Assembly: GCA_017382555.1 (NCBI GenBank)
Contig: JAFOAB010000074.1
Coordinates: 1-7,747, forward strand
Reading direction: 5' to 3'
DNA: 7,747 bases
From: Clostridia bacterium
GTDB lineage: Bacteria; Bacillota; Clostridia; Oscillospirales; CAG-272
Part shown: positions 6,096 to 7,747 of the stretch, piece after piece
Numbering within the stretch: position 1 is the first letter of the stretch
Layout: each line of letters begins with the position of its first letter
The notes under the pieces: generated by a model
The model's input: the letters and a program-made list of their open reading frames with translations, nothing else
Told to the model about the DNA's origin: nothing
Database searches by the model: none
Position numbers and translations under genes: made by a program

Positions 6096-6517
6096 CGCAG
6101 ATCCTCCAGTCTCTTGTTCTCGCCAAGCTCAATAATCTTTTCTGCAAAGTCGTTCATCGTTGCGGCAAACTTTGCACCCTCAGCCGCAGAAACCCACTCG
6201 AGACGGGTTCTCTCCTTCTCGATGCCGAGGAAGTCGAGCATGGAGAAGAGAGCGGCCATTCTGCGTCTTGTATAATAGTTACCGGAGGTATAGTGGCAGT
6301 CACCGGGGTGGCAACCGCAGATTATAACACCGTCCGCACCTCTCTGGAAGGCGCGAAGAATAAACATGGGATTGATACGGCAGGAGCAGGGCACACGAAT
6401 GATCTTTACCTCTGCCGGATAGTTAAGGCGGTTACCGCCTGCAAGGTCGGCACCCGCATAGGAGCACCAGTTGCAGCAGAAGGCAACTATAAGGGGCTTG
6501 AATTCTTTTACTTGCAT
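6083..6517 (-). CDS. mvhD: MvhD/FloxD-type [2Fe-2S] electron-transfer protein
   Basis: A 144-residue protein of the MvhD family (methyl-viologen-reducing hydrogenase delta subunit, FloxD). The family docks on HdrA and passes electrons from a hydrogenase, formate dehydrogenase or Flox module to the HdrA flavin. The family signature is clear: CCNWCSYAGAD at 14-24, VPCSCRINP at 42-50, FQRGADGVIICGCHPGDCHY at 57-76, and GNYY at 79-82. The [2Fe-2S] ligands are expected among Cys14, 15, 18, 44, 67, 69 and 74; which ones bind cannot be decided here. At 44-46 the sequence reads CSC, where I recall CSG or CTG in several relatives, so Cys46 may be an extra thiol. It overlaps the end of hdrA by 10 bases with GGAGGT at 6532-6527, as expected for products needed in equal amounts. 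It is a stand-alone protein, not fused to HdrA as in some bacteria. Identification is firm. Confidence 0.94.
   Translation of the reverse strand: MQVKEFKPLIVAFCCNWCSYAGADLAGGNRLNYPAEVKIIRVPCSCRINPMFILRAFQRGADGVIICGCHPGDCHYTSGNYYTRRRMAALFSMLDFLGIEKERTRLEWVSAAEGAKFAATMNDFAEKIIELGENKRLEDLRCKK
6103..6107 (-). promoter_or_regulatory. Ribosome binding site fixing the FloxC-like start
   Basis: GGAGG on the minus strand lies 7 bases before the ATG at 6095 and 19 bases before the in-frame ATG at 6083. The 6083 ATG overlaps the mvhD stop in a TAATG arrangement that could look like a coupled start. The spacing makes 6095 the better choice. Confidence 0.75.
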
Positions 6518-7747
6518 ATTGCGTCTACCTCCGCCATGATCTGAGAGTTTGCAAAGCCGTTAAGGTCCATAGCACCGGACGGGCAGGCAACGGTACAAGC
6601 TCCGCATCCCTGACATACTGCGGGATTTACGGATGCAACTCTTCTTACCTTCGTGGTTCTGTCGGGCATACGGAATTCCTTATCGATGTAAGAAATTGCG
6701 CCGTAAGGACATACGCGCTCGCAGGAAGAGCAGCCGTTACACATAAGCTCGTTTGAGTGTGCTACGCAGGGGTTACCCGTCAGCTTATCCTTAGCAAGAA
6801 GGCCGATTACCTTTGCGGCTGCGGCACCTGCCTGAGATACGGTTTCGGGGATGTCCTTGGGGCCCTGACAAGCGCCGGAAAGGAACACACCTGCGGTGGG
6901 GCTTTCTACGGGACGAAGCTTGGGATGCGCTTCGGTGAAGAAGTCGTTGGTATCCATACTTGCGGTAAGCATGGTTGCGAGGGGACGTGCGCTCTTGTCG
7001 GGCTCGATAGCCGCCGCAAGAACAACGAGGTCCGCATCTATATGGAGCTGCTTGTTGTTAAGAAGGTCGGAGGCCTGAACCTTGAGCTTGTCGCCCTCGG
7101 GAGTAACCTTACCTACCATACCCTTAACGTACTTAACACCGTACTCCTCTACCGCACGGCGATAGAACTCGTCAAAGTTCTTACCGGGGGTTCTTACGTC
7201 TATGTAGAATACGTAAACGTCGGTATCCGGGTACTTGTCTCTTGTCAGCATTGCGTGCTTTGCGGTGTACATACAGCAGATCTTGGAGCAGTATTCCTTA
7301 CCCTTCTCGGCGCAGGAATCGCATCTGGAGCCTACACACTGTACGAATACGATGGTGTGGGGGTGCTTTCCGTCGGAGGGACGGAGGAGCTTACCCGCGG
7401 TAGGACCTGCCGCATTGGTGAGACGCTCGAATTCAAGGGAGGTGATAACGTCCTTGGACTGGTTGTATGCGTACTCATCGAACTTGTCCATGCTGATGGG
7501 GTTAAAGCCGGTAGCAACTACGATTGCGCCGTACTTTTCCTCGATGTACTCGTCCTTCTGGGTGTAATCGATAGCGCCTGCGGCACAAACCTTGGAGCAA
7601 ACGCCGCACTTGCCGTTCTTGAGCATATTACAAGCGTTGGGATCGATGGTAGCAACCTTCGGCACTGCCTGTGCGAAGGGGATGTAGATAGCTCTGCGGT
7701 TATCCATACCGAGGTTAAACTCGTTGGGAACCTTCTTCATGGGGCAC
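6508..7747 (-). CDS. hdrA: HdrA-type FAD/iron-sulfur electron-bifurcating subunit (5' end cut off)
   Basis: The C-terminal about 410 residues of an HdrA-like protein; full HdrA proteins are roughly 650 residues. The Met at 7740 is internal: the frame stays open to the window edge, and the codons just before it read Cys-Pro, the end of a ferredoxin motif. Numbering from that Met: VPNEFNLGMDNRRAIYIPF at 4-22 is the typical HdrA linker. Cys37/45/48/52 complete the inserted ferredoxin domain. GAIVVATGF at 71-79, QCVGSRC at 134-140, YCSKICCMYTAKHA at 150-163 and GVFLSGACQGPKDIPETV at 284-301 belong to the thioredoxin-reductase-like FAD domain. Two C-terminal [4Fe-4S] motifs are Cys334/337/340/344 and Cys376/379/382/386. 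In known Hdr complexes this protein splits electrons at its FAD between ferredoxin and the HdrBC arm. The N-terminal domain and the main FAD glycine motif lie outside the window. The next four genes (FloxD- to FloxA-like) suggest NAD(P)H as the donor. Confidence 0.94.
   Translation of the reverse strand, partial: CPMKKVPNEFNLGMDNRRAIYIPFAQAVPKVATIDPNACNMLKNGKCGVCSKVCAAGAIDYTQKDEYIEEKYGAIVVATGFNPISMDKFDEYAYNQSKDVITSLEFERLTNAAGPTAGKLLRPSDGKHPHTIVFVQCVGSRCDSCAEKGKEYCSKICCMYTAKHAMLTRDKYPDTDVYVFYIDVRTPGKNFDEFYRRAVEEYGVKYVKGMVGKVTPEGDKLKVQASDLLNNKQLHIDADLVVLAAAIEPDKSARPLATMLTASMDTNDFFTEAHPKLRPVESPTAGVFLSGACQGPKDIPETVSQAGAAAAKVIGLLAKDKLTGNPCVAHSNELMCNGCSSCERVCPYGAISYIDKEFRMPDRTTKVRRVASVNPAVCQGCGACTVACPSGAMDLNGFANSQIMAEVDAICK

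Larger units (their letters stand above)
1..7747 (-). other. Part of one polycistronic transcription unit
   Basis: All eight genes share a strand, with overlaps of 10, 13, 1 and 8 bases in the first half and gaps of 14, 14 and 15 bases in the second. No gap is large enough for a promoter plus terminator, and I see no hairpin-plus-T-run terminator on the minus strand. The unit begins upstream of 7747 and ends beyond position 1, so its promoter and regulation are not visible. Confidence 0.85.

Noticed and set aside
5088..6275. A 395-codon open frame on the plus strand
   Set aside because: It is antisense to the FloxC-like protein and part of mvhD, both of which carry clear cysteine motifs. No family resemblance is seen in the plus-strand product.
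6508..7740. HdrA starting at the ATG at 7740
   Set aside because: The frame continues upstream to the window edge with Cys-Pro directly before this Met, and the following residues match the middle of HdrA, so the gene is truncated rather than short.

Overview
The window is fully coding and carries eight genes, all on the minus strand, so they read from high to low coordinates. Two genes are cut by the window edges. Intergenic gaps never exceed 15 bases. All seven visible stop codons are TAA, and every visible start follows a strong GGAG/GGAGG-type ribosome binding site. These traits, moderate GC, the lack of any membrane anchor or cytochrome, and the abundance of iron-sulfur proteins point to a strict anaerobe, most likely a fermentative Bacillota (Clostridia-like) bacterium. 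The taxon is an inference.

Layout in transcription order. (1) 7747-6508: the C-terminal two thirds of an HdrA-type FAD/iron-sulfur protein, open at its 5' end. (2) 6517-6083: an MvhD/FloxD [2Fe-2S] protein. (3) 6095-5103: a cysteine-rich [4Fe-4S] protein (FloxC-like). (4) 5103-4075: a sulfhydrogenase-beta/AsrA-like [4Fe-4S] protein (FloxB-like). (5) 4082-3249: an FAD/NAD(P)H/[2Fe-2S] reductase (FloxA/AsrB/sulfhydrogenase-gamma type). (6) 3234-2560: a fumarate-reductase-type iron-sulfur subunit. (7) 2545-947: a fumarate-reductase flavoprotein. (8) 931-1: the N-terminal part of an AspT/YidE-family exchanger, open at its 3' end. The first five genes overlap each other by 1-13 bases. The last three are separated by 14-15 bases, with the Shine-Dalgarno sequence placed directly on the preceding stop codon.

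How they may work together (inference): the Flox proteins take electrons from NAD(P)H and pass them through the MvhD-like protein to the FAD of HdrA. In Flox-Hdr and Mvh-Hdr complexes HdrA splits electron pairs between ferredoxin and a disulfide site in HdrB, reached through HdrC. Here no HdrB or HdrC lies in the window. The iron-sulfur subunit next door has HdrC-like cluster spacing, and the flavoprotein keeps the full set of fumarate-reducing residues. The locus therefore looks like a soluble NADH-dependent fumarate reductase with HdrA as a candidate electron-bifurcating hub: NADH oxidation coupled to fumarate reduction and, possibly, ferredoxin reduction. The final gene belongs to a family that includes aspartate:alanine exchangers and succinate exporters, so it could move the C4-dicarboxylate substrate or product.

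No RNA gene, mobile element, CRISPR array, repeat array, promoter or terminator was seen. The transcription unit extends past both ends of the window.
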